Below are positions 45,586-54,372 of a stretch of DNA of 64,000 nt, in pieces. Where the stretch lies: assembly GCF_015644665.1 (NCBI RefSeq), contig NZ_JADOBQ010000007.1, positions 62,001 through 126,000 of the forward strand, given 5' to 3'. Below the pieces are notes generated by a model. That model searched no databases, had not been told where the DNA came from, and worked only from the letters and a program-made list of their open reading frames with translations. Numbering within the stretch: position 1 is the first letter of the stretch; every line of letters begins with the position of its first letter. The DNA comes from Roseobacter sp. MH60115. Its GTDB lineage: Bacteria; Pseudomonadota; Alphaproteobacteria; Rhodobacterales; Rhodobacteraceae. The translations under genes were made by a program, and so were the position numbers.

Positions 45586-47166
45586 ATGAAAATCACCACA
45601 TCACTTCTGTCTGTCGCGGTGCTGCTGTCGAGCACGGCGCTGGCCTCCGCTGACACGCTTCGATGGGCCCGCGCGGGTGACAGCCTGACGCTCGATCCGC
45701 ATGCACAGAACGAAGGCCCAACCACCGCCTTGAACCATCAGATCATGGAGCCGCTAGTGCATCGCGATCATGAGGGCACCATCGTGGGGGCCCTTGCGAC
45801 CGAATGGACCCCATCCGAGGATGACCCCAACGTCTGGATTTTCAAACTGCGCGAAGGTGTGACCTTTCACGATGGCGCGGCCTTCGACAGTTCGGATGTG
45901 AAGTTCAGCCTTGACCGTGCGATGACAGAAGACTCCGACTTTAAGGAGTTGTTGGCCTCCGTGGCCGAGGTGCGCGCGCCGGATGCCTATACCATCGAGA
46001 TCGTGACCGACGGTCCGAACCCGATCATGCCCAACAACCTGACCAATATGTTCATCATGGACCAGGAGTGGGCCGAGGCGAACAACGCCGTGAAGGTGCA
46101 GGACTATGAAGGTGGCGAGGATACATTCGCTGCGAAAAATGCCAACGGCACAGGGCCCTACAAGGTTGTGAGCCGCGAACCCGACGTCAAGACCGTGCTG
46201 GCGCTCAACGAGAACTACTGGGGCAAGGATGAATTCCCGCTCGAAGTGACCGAGATCATCTACACGCCGATCCAGAACGCGGCCACCCGCGTGGCAGCGC
46301 TGCTGTCCGGTGAGGTTGATTTCATTCAGGACGTACCGGTGCAGGATCTTGAGCGGGTCGCAAGTACCGATGGGCTCGACGTGCGCACGGCTCCGCAAAA
46401 CCGGGTGATCTTCTTCGGCATGAACGTCGGCGATGAAGACCTTGCCAACGACAGCGTCGAAGGGGCCAACCCGCTGGCGGATGTGCGTGTGCGCGAGGCG
46501 ATGAACCTCGCCATCAACCGCGATGCCATCAAGCAGGTGGTGATGCGCGGCCAATCCGCGCCTGCGGGCATGATCGCGCCGCCCTTTGTGAACGGCTGGG
46601 ACGAGGCGATGGATGCGTCCTCATCCACCGATCTCGAAAAGGCGAAAACGCTGATGGGCGAGGCCGGTTATGGTGACGGTTTCTCGATCCAGCTCGATTG
46701 CCCGAATGACCGCTACATCAATGACGAGGCGATCTGCCAGGCCGCCGTTGGGATGCTGGCGCAGATCGGGGTGAACGTGAACCTCGATGCCAAGCCCAAG
46801 GCGCAACACTTCCCGCTGCTCAGCAATCTGGAAACGGATTTCTACATGCTGGGCTGGGGCGTGCCGACCTACGATTCCGAGTATATCTTCAACTTCCTGG
46901 TACACGGGCGTGACGACAAATATGGGTCGTGGAATGCGACGCGCTACACCAACGACGATCTGAACGACAAGATTCAGAGCCTCGCGTCGAACACCGATCT
47001 GGAAGCGCGTGACGCCGATATCGCCGCGATCTGGCAGGTGGTGCAGGATGAGAAGATCTATATCCCCATCCACCACCAGGTGCTGAACTGGGGCATGAAA
47101 TCCGGGGTCGACACGGTTGTCGAAGCGGAAGATTCGCCCAAAATCAAGTATTTCAAGCTGAACTGA
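45586..47166 (+). CDS. ABC transporter substrate-binding protein 1 (peptide type)
   Basis: A 526-residue SBP_bac_5 protein with signal peptide MKITTSLLSVAVLLSSTALA cleaved before SADTLRW. Family segments are DSLTLDPHAQNEGP, FKLREGVTFHDGAAFDSSDV and the conserved CPNDRYINDEAICQA. GGGGAG is 7 bases before the ATG; the frame stays open upstream but lacks a signal there. It is the first of two binding proteins for the transporter encoded downstream and, given the strong ribosome site, probably abundant. Confidence 0.92.
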   Translation: MKITTSLLSVAVLLSSTALASADTLRWARAGDSLTLDPHAQNEGPTTALNHQIMEPLVHRDHEGTIVGALATEWTPSEDDPNVWIFKLREGVTFHDGAAFDSSDVKFSLDRAMTEDSDFKELLASVAEVRAPDAYTIEIVTDGPNPIMPNNLTNMFIMDQEWAEANNAVKVQDYEGGEDTFAAKNANGTGPYKVVSREPDVKTVLALNENYWGKDEFPLEVTEIIYTPIQNAATRVAALLSGEVDFIQDVPVQDLERVASTDGLDVRTAPQNRVIFFGMNVGDEDLANDSVEGANPLADVRVREAMNLAINRDAIKQVVMRGQSAPAGMIAPPFVNGWDEAMDASSSTDLEKAKTLMGEAGYGDGFSIQLDCPNDRYINDEAICQAAVGMLAQIGVNVNLDAKPKAQHFPLLSNLETDFYMLGWGVPTYDSEYIFNFLVHGRDDKYGSWNATRYTNDDLNDKIQSLASNTDLEARDADIAAIWQVVQDEKIYIPIHHQVLNWGMKSGVDTVVEAEDSPKIKYFKLN

Positions 47167-47191
47167 GCCTGAGACGCTTGTGACATAAAAC

Positions 47192-47218
47192 GGCGTGGCC
47201 CGATTACCGGGCCGCGCC
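47192..47218 (+). terminator. Intercistronic hairpin between two binding-protein genes
   Basis: GGCGTGGCCCG (47192-47202) pairs with CGGGCCGCGCC (47208-47218), 11 pairs with one T-G wobble, 5-base loop and no T-run. Hairpins at this place in transporter operons usually stabilise the binding-protein mRNA against decay. Confidence 0.65.
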
Positions 47219-47259
47219 GCCACCGCTTTCCCGCATCTCCTGCTGAAAGGGTTCCTCTT

Positions 47260-48825
47260 ATGCTTCGTCCCATTTCACTCGCCGCCGCCTTGATGGTTTC
47301 CGCCTCTGCCCTTGTGGCCGAGGAGTTCCGATGGGCCGAGACGACCGACCCGCAAACGATGGACCCGCATGCGGTGAATTCCGCCGCCGTCCTGGGGTTT
47401 CTCAACAACGTCTACGAAGGGCTGGTGCGCCGCGGCAAGGACATGACCATCGAACCGGCGCTGGCGACGGCATGGGAGCCCATTGGCGCGGGGGAAGGCT
47501 GGCGCTTTACCCTGCGGCAGGGCGTAACCTTCCACGATGGCAGTACGTTTGACGCACAGGATGTGCTCTTTTCGTATCAGCGCGCCTCTGATGAAGCCTC
47601 CGATACGCGCAGCTGGTTCGCGCCGGTCTCCGAGGTCAAAGTGGTCGATGACTACACCGTCGACATCATGACCACGGCGCCGAACCCGATTTTCCCCGAC
47701 AGCATTGCCAACTGGATGATGATGGATTCAGGCTGGGCCGAAGCGAATAACGCGGCGCGCCCGGACAAGGACAATGGCAACTTCGCCACCCTGAACGCCA
47801 ATGGCACCGGTGCTTTCCAATTGAAGACGCGAGAGCCGGGATTGCGCACGGTGCTGGAGCCCTTCGGCGCTTGGTGGGATGAGGCAGAACACAACATCAC
47901 CCGTGCCGAACTGACCCCGATCCAGAACCCGGCCACGGCGGTTGCCGCCCTGCTGTCGGGCGATGTGGATTTCATCAACCCTGTGCCTATTCAGGACACG
48001 GCCCGGCTGGCTGCAAATGATCAGGTGAAGGTCATTCAGGGGATCGAAGCCCGTGTGATCATGCTTGGGTTTCCACATGAAGCGGAGGCGCTGAAGTACT
48101 CCGGGGAAACCACGGATGCCAACCCCTTCGCCGATGCGCGTGTCCGTCAGGCGGTTGCCCATGCGGTGAATGTGCCCGCCGTCTTGCAGACGATCATGCG
48201 TGGGAACGCCGAAGAGGTCAGCCAGCTGGTGAGCCCGGCCATGCGCGGCTATAGCGCGGATCTGGCCAGCCGCCCGGCCTTTGACCCCGAGAAGGCCCGC
48301 GCATTGCTGGCGGAAGCAGGCTATCCTGATGGTTTCTCTTTCGGGCTGAAATGCCCCAACGACCGCTATCTGAATGACGAATCCGTCTGTCAGGCGATCA
48401 CCGGTATGCTGGCGCAAGTGGGCATGCGCGCGACGCTCGATGCCATGCCGGTCCAGAACTACTGGCCGGAATTGCGCAGCGATAACTACGACATGTATCT
48501 GCTGGGCTGGTCACCCGGCACGTTTGACGCCGAACATCCGGTGCGTTTTCTTGCCAGCACACCGAATGAAGAAAAGAAGCTAGGCTCTTGGAATTTCGGT
48601 GGTTTTTCAAATGCGCGTGTGGACGAATTGCTGCCGATGATCCAGTCCGAGATCGATGACGGCAAACGTCAGGCCATGCTCGATGAGGTCACCAAGATCC
48701 TGCAGGATGAGGTCGCTTATGTGCCCTTATACGTCCAGCCGCTGGTCTGGGGCACGCAGGCCAACATCGCGCTCACGCAGCGCCCCGATAACTTCTTTAT
48801 TCTGCGCTGGGTCACCGTTAACTGA
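47260..48825 (+). CDS. ABC transporter substrate-binding protein 2 (peptide type)
   Basis: A 521-residue paralogue of the preceding protein with signal peptide MLRPISLAAALMVSASALVA before EEFRWAE. It shares TTDPQTMDPHAVNS, LRQGVTFHDGSTFDAQDV and CPNDRYLNDESVCQA with binding protein 1, so the pair arose by duplication. AAAGGG precedes the ATG at 9 bases. Two receptors for one channel imply two related solutes or two affinities. Confidence 0.92.
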   Translation: MLRPISLAAALMVSASALVAEEFRWAETTDPQTMDPHAVNSAAVLGFLNNVYEGLVRRGKDMTIEPALATAWEPIGAGEGWRFTLRQGVTFHDGSTFDAQDVLFSYQRASDEASDTRSWFAPVSEVKVVDDYTVDIMTTAPNPIFPDSIANWMMMDSGWAEANNAARPDKDNGNFATLNANGTGAFQLKTREPGLRTVLEPFGAWWDEAEHNITRAELTPIQNPATAVAALLSGDVDFINPVPIQDTARLAANDQVKVIQGIEARVIMLGFPHEAEALKYSGETTDANPFADARVRQAVAHAVNVPAVLQTIMRGNAEEVSQLVSPAMRGYSADLASRPAFDPEKARALLAEAGYPDGFSFGLKCPNDRYLNDESVCQAITGMLAQVGMRATLDAMPVQNYWPELRSDNYDMYLLGWSPGTFDAEHPVRFLASTPNEEKKLGSWNFGGFSNARVDELLPMIQSEIDDGKRQAMLDEVTKILQDEVAYVPLYVQPLVWGTQANIALTQRPDNFFILRWVTVN

Positions 48826-48893
48826 CCCGGCGTAGGTCCAGGCAGGGCAGGCTTTGCGCTTGACCCCACCCAAGACAGGCAACAATAAGACAT

Positions 48894-49874
48894 ATGCTCG
48901 CTTTCGTCATCCGCCGTGTGCTTCAGTCCATTCTCGTGCTGCTTGTGGTCGGGTTGGTGGCGTTTTCCATGTTCCGTTTTGTCGGCGACCCCGTGGACAA
49001 CATGCTGGGCCAGGAACGCACGCAAGCCGATATCGAGCGGCTGCGCAGCCAGCTGGGACTGGATCAGCCATTTGCGGTGCAATACTTCAAATTCCTGCAA
49101 GGTGCCGCCCAGGGTAATTTCGGCGTCAGCTACCGGCAAGGGCGCCCGGTCTCGGACATCCTGATGGAACGCGCACCGGCCACGCTTGAGCTTGCAGCTG
49201 TCTCCGGGTTTCTCGCAATCAGTATCGGCATCGCGCTCGGCGTCTTTACCGCCATCAGGCGCAACGGGTTTACCGCCAACGCGATCATGTCCGTCTCGCT
49301 GATCGGTGTCTCGCTGCCGACCTTTCTGATCGGAATTTTACTGATCTATCTGTTTTCCGTCGAATTGGGCTGGCTGCCCAGTTTCGGGCGGGGCGAAACG
49401 GTGATAATCGGCGGCTGGTCGACCGGGTTTCTGACGGAAAGCGGGCTCAAGGCGCTGATCCTGCCCTCGATCACGCTGGGGCTCTATCAGATGACGCTCA
49501 TCATGCGGCTGGTGCGGTCCGAGATGCTGGAAGTCCTGCGACAAGACTACATCCGCTTTGCCCGCGCCCGGGGGTTGCGCGACCGCGCGGTCAATTTCCG
49601 TCACGCGCTCAAGAACACGCTGGTGCCGGTGATTACGGTTACCGGGTTGCAGCTGGGCTCTATCATCGCCTTTGCCATCATCACCGAGACAGTCTTTCAA
49701 TGGCCGGGTGTCGGCCTCTTATTCATCAACGCCATTCAGTTCGTGGACATCCCCGTGATGGCGGCCTATCTGATGCTGATCTCGGTGATGTTCGTGGCCA
49801 TCAACCTGATCGTTGATCTGCTTTACTTTGCAATCGATCCGCGTTTGCGCGTCGATAGAACGGCGGCCCACTGA
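48894..49874 (+). CDS. ABC transporter permease, DppB type
   Basis: A 326-residue membrane permease with the DppB-type N-terminus (LAFVIRRVLQSILVLLVVGL), MFRFVGDPVDNMLG, GNFGVSYRQGRPV and the EAA-loop region FARARGLRDRAVNFRHALKN. It is followed with a 1-base overlap by the partner permease. It belongs to the peptide-type transporter of this array. Confidence 0.93.
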   Translation: MLAFVIRRVLQSILVLLVVGLVAFSMFRFVGDPVDNMLGQERTQADIERLRSQLGLDQPFAVQYFKFLQGAAQGNFGVSYRQGRPVSDILMERAPATLELAAVSGFLAISIGIALGVFTAIRRNGFTANAIMSVSLIGVSLPTFLIGILLIYLFSVELGWLPSFGRGETVIIGGWSTGFLTESGLKALILPSITLGLYQMTLIMRLVRSEMLEVLRQDYIRFARARGLRDRAVNFRHALKNTLVPVITVTGLQLGSIIAFAIITETVFQWPGVGLLFINAIQFVDIPVMAAYLMLISVMFVAINLIVDLLYFAIDPRLRVDRTAAH

Positions 49875-50830
49875 TGTCCGAGACCTCCCTTGAACCCACT
49901 GTACAGGCCGTCGAACGCTCGCGCTTCCGTCTCGCGCTGGAAAGCGATTTTGCCTATCAGTTCAAAAAATCCCCGGTTGCCATCGTCTCTGCGACCGTTG
50001 TCCTGACCATGGTGCTCTGTGCGGTCTTTGCGCCGCTGATCGCTCCTTACAATCCGTTTGATCCCGCCTCGCTGAACCTGATGAACGGGTTCTCGAAACC
50101 GATGGAACCCAATGCCTTTACCGGAGACATCTTCTGGCTGGGCACGGACGATCAGGGCCGCGACGTGTTTTCCACCATCCTCTACGGCATGCGCATTTCG
50201 CTCTTTGTCGGCGCGGCGGCGGTGCTTTTTGCGATGGTGCTGGGCGTGACCCTCGGCCTTGTGGCGGGGTATCTGGGCGGCTGGACCGAAACCATCATCA
50301 TGCGGGTTGCCGACGTTCAGCTGACTTTCCCGGCGATCCTCGTGGCCATGCTCATATTTGGCATCGCCAAGGGCATCACCCCGGTGGAATACCGTGACCA
50401 GATGGCAATCTGGGTACTGATCATTGCAATCGGTCTCAGCGACTGGGTGCAGTTTGCCCGCGTTGTCCGGGGCGCGACGCTGGTGGAAAAGAACAAGGAA
50501 TACGTGCAGGCCGCCCGTCTTATCGGACGCGGGTCGGGCGCGATCATGCTGCGCCACATCCTGCCCAACGTGCTGTCGCCCGTGTTGGTCATTGCCACCA
50601 TCTCGCTGGCACTGGCGATTATTGCCGAAGCGACACTGAGCTTTCTCGGTGTTGGCGCCCCGCCGACACAGCCGTCACTGGGTACGTTGATCCGGATCGG
50701 TCAGGGGTTCCTCTTCTCGGGCGAGTGGTGGATTCTGCTGTTCCCGGCGGTCACGCTTCTGGCGCTGGCACTGTCGGTCAACCTGCTGGGAGACTGGCTG
50801 CGCGACGCGCTGAACCCCCGGCTCAGATAA
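49874..50830 (+). CDS. ABC transporter permease, DppC type
   Basis: A 318-residue permease with a 35-residue cytoplasmic N-tail, a first helix (SATVVLTMVLCAVFAPLIAP), the DppC signature GTDDQGRDVFSTILYGMRIS and the EAA-loop area QAARLIGRGSGAIMLRHILPN. It pairs with the DppB-type subunit to form the channel. A small secreted DUF2059 protein gene follows after 12 bases. Confidence 0.93.
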   Translation: MSETSLEPTVQAVERSRFRLALESDFAYQFKKSPVAIVSATVVLTMVLCAVFAPLIAPYNPFDPASLNLMNGFSKPMEPNAFTGDIFWLGTDDQGRDVFSTILYGMRISLFVGAAAVLFAMVLGVTLGLVAGYLGGWTETIIMRVADVQLTFPAILVAMLIFGIAKGITPVEYRDQMAIWVLIIAIGLSDWVQFARVVRGATLVEKNKEYVQAARLIGRGSGAIMLRHILPNVLSPVLVIATISLALAIIAEATLSFLGVGAPPTQPSLGTLIRIGQGFLFSGEWWILLFPAVTLLALALSVNLLGDWLRDALNPRLR

Positions 50831-50842
50831 AGGACTGCCAAA

Positions 50843-51298
50843 ATGCGACTTCTATCAATTCTCGTGCTGGTCTTCATGGCCTCGGGTGCCTTTGCGCAGG
50901 ACGCCGAACGCGTCGAGGCTGCGACGGCCTATGTGAACAGCAAGGGCCAGCAAGAGCTCATGGACGACATGCTATCCCCCGAGGGGGTGATGGCGCAAAT
51001 GGGTCTGGTGGGTGATCGGGTGCCGGAAGGGAAACAGGAGGCTCTGGCGCGCATCGTTTCCGAAGAGCTCGCGGTGCTGAGGCCCGTGATGGAAGAGGCG
51101 ATGATCAATGGTATGGCCGCGACCTTCACGCTGGAGGAAATAGAGGCCCTGACGGAATTTTACGAATCCGACGTTGGAGCCTCGGCGATCCAAAAGATGA
51201 ACCCTTTCATGGCGCGGACGATGCAGCAGATCGGACCCCAATTCCAAGAGATGCAGACAAACCTGGCGCGCCGACTGCAGGAAGAAATGAGCAAGTAA
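50843..51298 (+). CDS. Secreted DUF2059-type protein within the transporter operon
   Basis: A 151-residue protein with signal peptide MRLLSILVLVFMASGAFA before QDAER. The mature part is helical and ends in the DUF2059 hallmark LEEIEALTEFYESDVGASAIQKM, near residues 97-120. Its function is unknown in the family. It sits 12 bases after a permease gene and 3 bases before an ATPase gene, so it is made with the transporter and would act in the periplasm. Confidence 0.85.
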   Translation: MRLLSILVLVFMASGAFAQDAERVEAATAYVNSKGQQELMDDMLSPEGVMAQMGLVGDRVPEGKQEALARIVSEELAVLRPVMEEAMINGMAATFTLEEIEALTEFYESDVGASAIQKMNPFMARTMQQIGPQFQEMQTNLARRLQEEMSK

Positions 51299-51301
51299 CG
51301 G

Positions 51302-52282
51302 ATGTCTGATCCAGTTCTCTCCATCCGCGATCTCACCGTCGAAATTCCAACACGCCACGGCATTTTGCGCCCGGTGGATGGTGTTTCATATGACATTGCC
51401 GCGGGTGAAATCCTTGGTGTCGTGGGGGAATCCGGGGCTGGCAAATCCATGGCCGGCAACGCCGTGATCGGGCTGCTCAATCCGCCTGCGCATATCGCCA
51501 AGGGCGAGATCCGGGTGCGGGGCACGCGGGTGGATCAACTGACGGGCGACGCCATGCGGCGGCTGCGGGGCAAGGAGATCGGCATGGTCTTTCAGGACCC
51601 GCTGACCTCGCTCAACCCGCTGCTCAGGATCGGGGATCAGCTGACCGAGACGATGCTCGCGCACCTCGACATCTCCCGCACCGAGGCCGACAGGCGCGCG
51701 GTTGCAGCGCTGGAGGAGGTAGGCATTCCCGGTGCCGCCGAACGTGTGGGCAGCTACCCGCATGAGTTCTCCGGCGGCATGCGCCAGCGGGTTGTGATCG
51801 CCCTTGCGCTCTGTGCCGAGCCTTCCCTCATCATCGCGGACGAACCGACAACGGCGCTGGATGTCTCCGTTCAGGCGCAGATTATCGCCCTGCTCAAGAA
51901 ACTCTGCCGCGAAAGAGGCACTGCCGTCATGCTGATCACCCATGACATGGGCGTCATTGCCGAAGCCGCCGACCGTGTGGCCGTCATGTATGCCGGGCAG
52001 TTGGCGGAACTTGGGCCGGTCCGCGATGTGCTGACAGCACCGCATCATCCCTATACCGACGGGCTGATGGGCTCGACCCCGCTGGCCTCGCGCGGCAAGG
52101 ACCGTTTGCACCAGATCCCCGGCGCGATGCCGCGTCTGGACGCGTTACCCGAAGGCTGTGCCTTTCACCCGCGCTGTCCGCGTGTTCAGGACGCCTGTCG
52201 CGTCTCCCCGGGTCCCCGGATCGAAGACGGGGCAGGCCGCGCGGCCTGCCTCTTCCCCATGACGCGGGAGGCCGTAGCCTGA
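51302..52282 (+). CDS. Peptide-type ABC transporter ATPase, DppD type
   Basis: A 326-residue ATP-binding subunit. Walker A GESGAGKS (about residue 43), signature FSGGMRQRV (about 157), Walker [13 protein letters not shown], and the C-terminal oligopeptide extension with a cysteine motif ([15 protein letters not shown]). It overlaps the following ATPase gene by 1 base. It forms the heterodimer that drives uptake. Confidence 0.94.
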   Translation: MSDPVLSIRDLTVEIPTRHGILRPVDGVSYDIAAGEILGVVGESGAGKSMAGNAVIGLLNPPAHIAKGEIRVRGTRVDQLTGDAMRRLRGKEIGMVFQDPLTSLNPLLRIGDQLTETMLAHLDISRTEADRRAVAALEEVGIPGAAERVGSYPHEFSGGMRQRVVIALALCAEPSLIIADEPTTALDVSVQAQIIALLKKLCRERGTAVMLITHDMGVIAEAADRVAVMYAGQLAELGPVRDVLTAPHHPYTDGLMGSTPLASRGKDRLHQIPGAMPRLDALPEGCAFHPRCPRVQDACRVSPGPRIEDGAGRAACLFPMTREAVA

Positions 52283-53244
52283 TGGCGCTTGTCGATGTTC
52301 GCAACCTGACGCGCATCTTTGATGTGTCGAAACCCTGGCTGAACCGTGTGGTGGAGCGGCGGGAGAAATCATATCTGACGGCCGTGTCGGACGTCAGTTT
52401 CGAGATTGCCGAGCGCAGCGTCTATGCATTGGTCGGCGAGAGCGGATCGGGCAAGTCGACCATTGGCAAGATGCTGGTGGGGCTGCTCGGGCCAAGCTCG
52501 GGCGCTGTTGAAATCCGTGGCACCGACCTTGCGCGCGAGAACGATGCCGCGAAAATCGATGCCGTGCGCCGCGACATCCAGATGATTTTCCAGGACCCCT
52601 TTGCCTCGCTCAATCCGCGCTGGCGGGTGCGCGACATCATCGTGGAACCGGTCGCCGCACGGGGCGGCAACACCGACGGCATGGCCGAAAAGTTGCTGGA
52701 ACAGGTGGGGCTTTCCGCCCGGGACGCGGGCAAATTTCCGCATGAGTTCTCCGGCGGCCAGCGGCAGCGTATCTGCATTGCGCGCGCGCTAGCGTCCGAG
52801 CCAAAACTGATTGTCTGTGACGAGCCCACATCGGCGCTGGATGTGTCGGTTCAAGCGCAGGTGCTGAACCTGATGAGTGATCTGAAGGACAGCTTTGGGC
52901 TGACCTATCTTTTCATCAGCCACGATCTGACCGTGGTGCAGCATATGGCCGACCGGATCGGCGTGCTCTATCTGGGCCGTCTGGTGGAAGAGGCGGACCC
53001 GGATGCGCTGTTTGACGATCCCAAACATCCCTACAGCCAGATGCTTCTGGCCGCAGCACCGCAGCTCGACAGCTTTGGCCGGGACGTGCCGCCGCCCACA
53101 GGCGAAATCCCCGATCCGATCAACCCGCCAACAGGCTGCGCCTACCATCCGCGATGCCCCCTTGCCGCGGACATTTGCAGTCAGAAACGCCCCGAGATGC
53201 GCGAAATACGCGGCGCGCGTGTGGCCTGCCACATGGCCGAGTAA
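52282..53244 (+). CDS. Peptide-type ABC transporter ATPase, DppF type
   Basis: A 320-residue partner ATPase. Walker A GESGSGKS (about residue 54), signature FSGGQRQRI, Walker B LIVCDEPTSALD, and the C-terminal GCAYHPRCPLAADIC cysteine motif of this subfamily. It completes the second peptide-type ABC transporter in the window. The next gene starts 9 bases later, so the operon likely continues into the CoA-transferase-family gene. Confidence 0.94.
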   Translation: MALVDVRNLTRIFDVSKPWLNRVVERREKSYLTAVSDVSFEIAERSVYALVGESGSGKSTIGKMLVGLLGPSSGAVEIRGTDLARENDAAKIDAVRRDIQMIFQDPFASLNPRWRVRDIIVEPVAARGGNTDGMAEKLLEQVGLSARDAGKFPHEFSGGQRQRICIARALASEPKLIVCDEPTSALDVSVQAQVLNLMSDLKDSFGLTYLFISHDLTVVQHMADRIGVLYLGRLVEEADPDALFDDPKHPYSQMLLAAAPQLDSFGRDVPPPTGEIPDPINPPTGCAYHPRCPLAADICSQKRPEMREIRGARVACHMAE

Positions 53245-53253
53245 CGGGGTGTC

Positions 53254-54372
53254 ATGACAGGCCCGCTTGCAAGCTTGCAGGTCATCGAATTCTCAGGACT
53301 TGGTCCTGCGCCGCTGGCAGGCCAGTTGCTGGCCGATCTCGGCGCGGATGTCATCACGATTGACCGTAAATCTGCCCCGGCAGACCCCACCGACATCAAT
53401 CGCCGTGGCAAACGCAGCGTTGCGCTGAACCTCAAATCCAAGGATGGCTTGGCGGTGGCGAAGGCCCTTCTCAGCCAGGCGGACATCCTGATCGAAGGGT
53501 TCAGACCCGGGGTGATGGAGCGCTTGGGTCTGGGGCCGTCGGACTGCCCAGAGAGGCTCATCTACGGGCGCATGACGGGTTGGGGTCAGACGGGGCCATG
53601 GGCGGAAACCGCCGGGCATGACATCAACTATCTTGCCATGACGGGCGCCTTGCATGCCATTGGTCCTGCAGATCAGCCCCCCGTACCGCCGCTCAACCTG
53701 GTGGCGGATTTCGGTGGTGGGACGATGTTTCTGCTGCTGGGTATCTTGTCGGCTGTCATTGAGCGCGGCGTCTCTGGCAAGGGGCAAGTCGTGGACGCCG
53801 CAATGGTGGACGGGGTGCCTGCACTGATGGGATTGCTGCACGGCATGCTGGCGCGGGGCAGCTGGCAGAACGCGCGGGGGGCGAACTGGCTCGATGGCGC
53901 TGCGCCCTTTTACCGGTGCTATGTCTGTGCTGATGGCAAATACATCTCGGTTGGCGCGCTGGAGCCGCAGTTCTTTGCCGAACTCGTGGCCAAGGCAGGG
54001 CTGCCCGTTCCGGAAGGGGTTGCGCAGAACGATACGGCGCATTGGCCCGCGCAAAGCGCCACCTTTGCCGAGGTTTTTAAACGCAAGTCGCGCGATGACT
54101 GGATGGCACTCCTAGAGGGCAGTGACGCCTGCGCCGCACCGGTTCTCGATTTCTCCGAGGCAGCAGCACATCCCCAGAACGTCGCGCGGGACGTATTTTA
54201 CGAGGAAGACGGCGTCACACAGGCCAGTCCGGCCCCGCGTTTCAGCAGAACACAGGCCACCAGACCAACAAGCCCGCCCGCCGTGGGTGGCGACACGGAT
54301 GATATCCTCGGCACCCTTGGGTACGACGCGAAAACACGCGCCCGGATGCGGGAAGAGGGCGCGCTGACATGA
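53254..54372 (+). CDS. CaiB/BaiF CoA-transferase family, alpha-methylacyl-CoA racemase type
   Basis: A 372-residue class-III CoA-transferase-fold enzyme. VIEFSGLGPAPLAGQLLADLGADVI opens the protein, in two pieces here near residues 9-33, and GHDINYLAMTGAL contains the His-Asp pair used by AMACR-type racemases (about residue 123). Racemases epimerise 2-methylacyl-CoA; transferases swap CoA, and sequence alone does not settle which applies. The stop overlaps the flavin monooxygenase start (ATGA). Confidence 0.87.
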   Translation: MTGPLASLQVIEFSGLGPAPLAGQLLADLGADVITIDRKSAPADPTDINRRGKRSVALNLKSKDGLAVAKALLSQADILIEGFRPGVMERLGLGPSDCPERLIYGRMTGWGQTGPWAETAGHDINYLAMTGALHAIGPADQPPVPPLNLVADFGGGTMFLLLGILSAVIERGVSGKGQVVDAAMVDGVPALMGLLHGMLARGSWQNARGANWLDGAAPFYRCYVCADGKYISVGALEPQFFAELVAKAGLPVPEGVAQNDTAHWPAQSATFAEVFKRKSRDDWMALLEGSDACAAPVLDFSEAAAHPQNVARDVFYEEDGVTQASPAPRFSRTQATRPTSPPAVGGDTDDILGTLGYDAKTRARMREEGALT

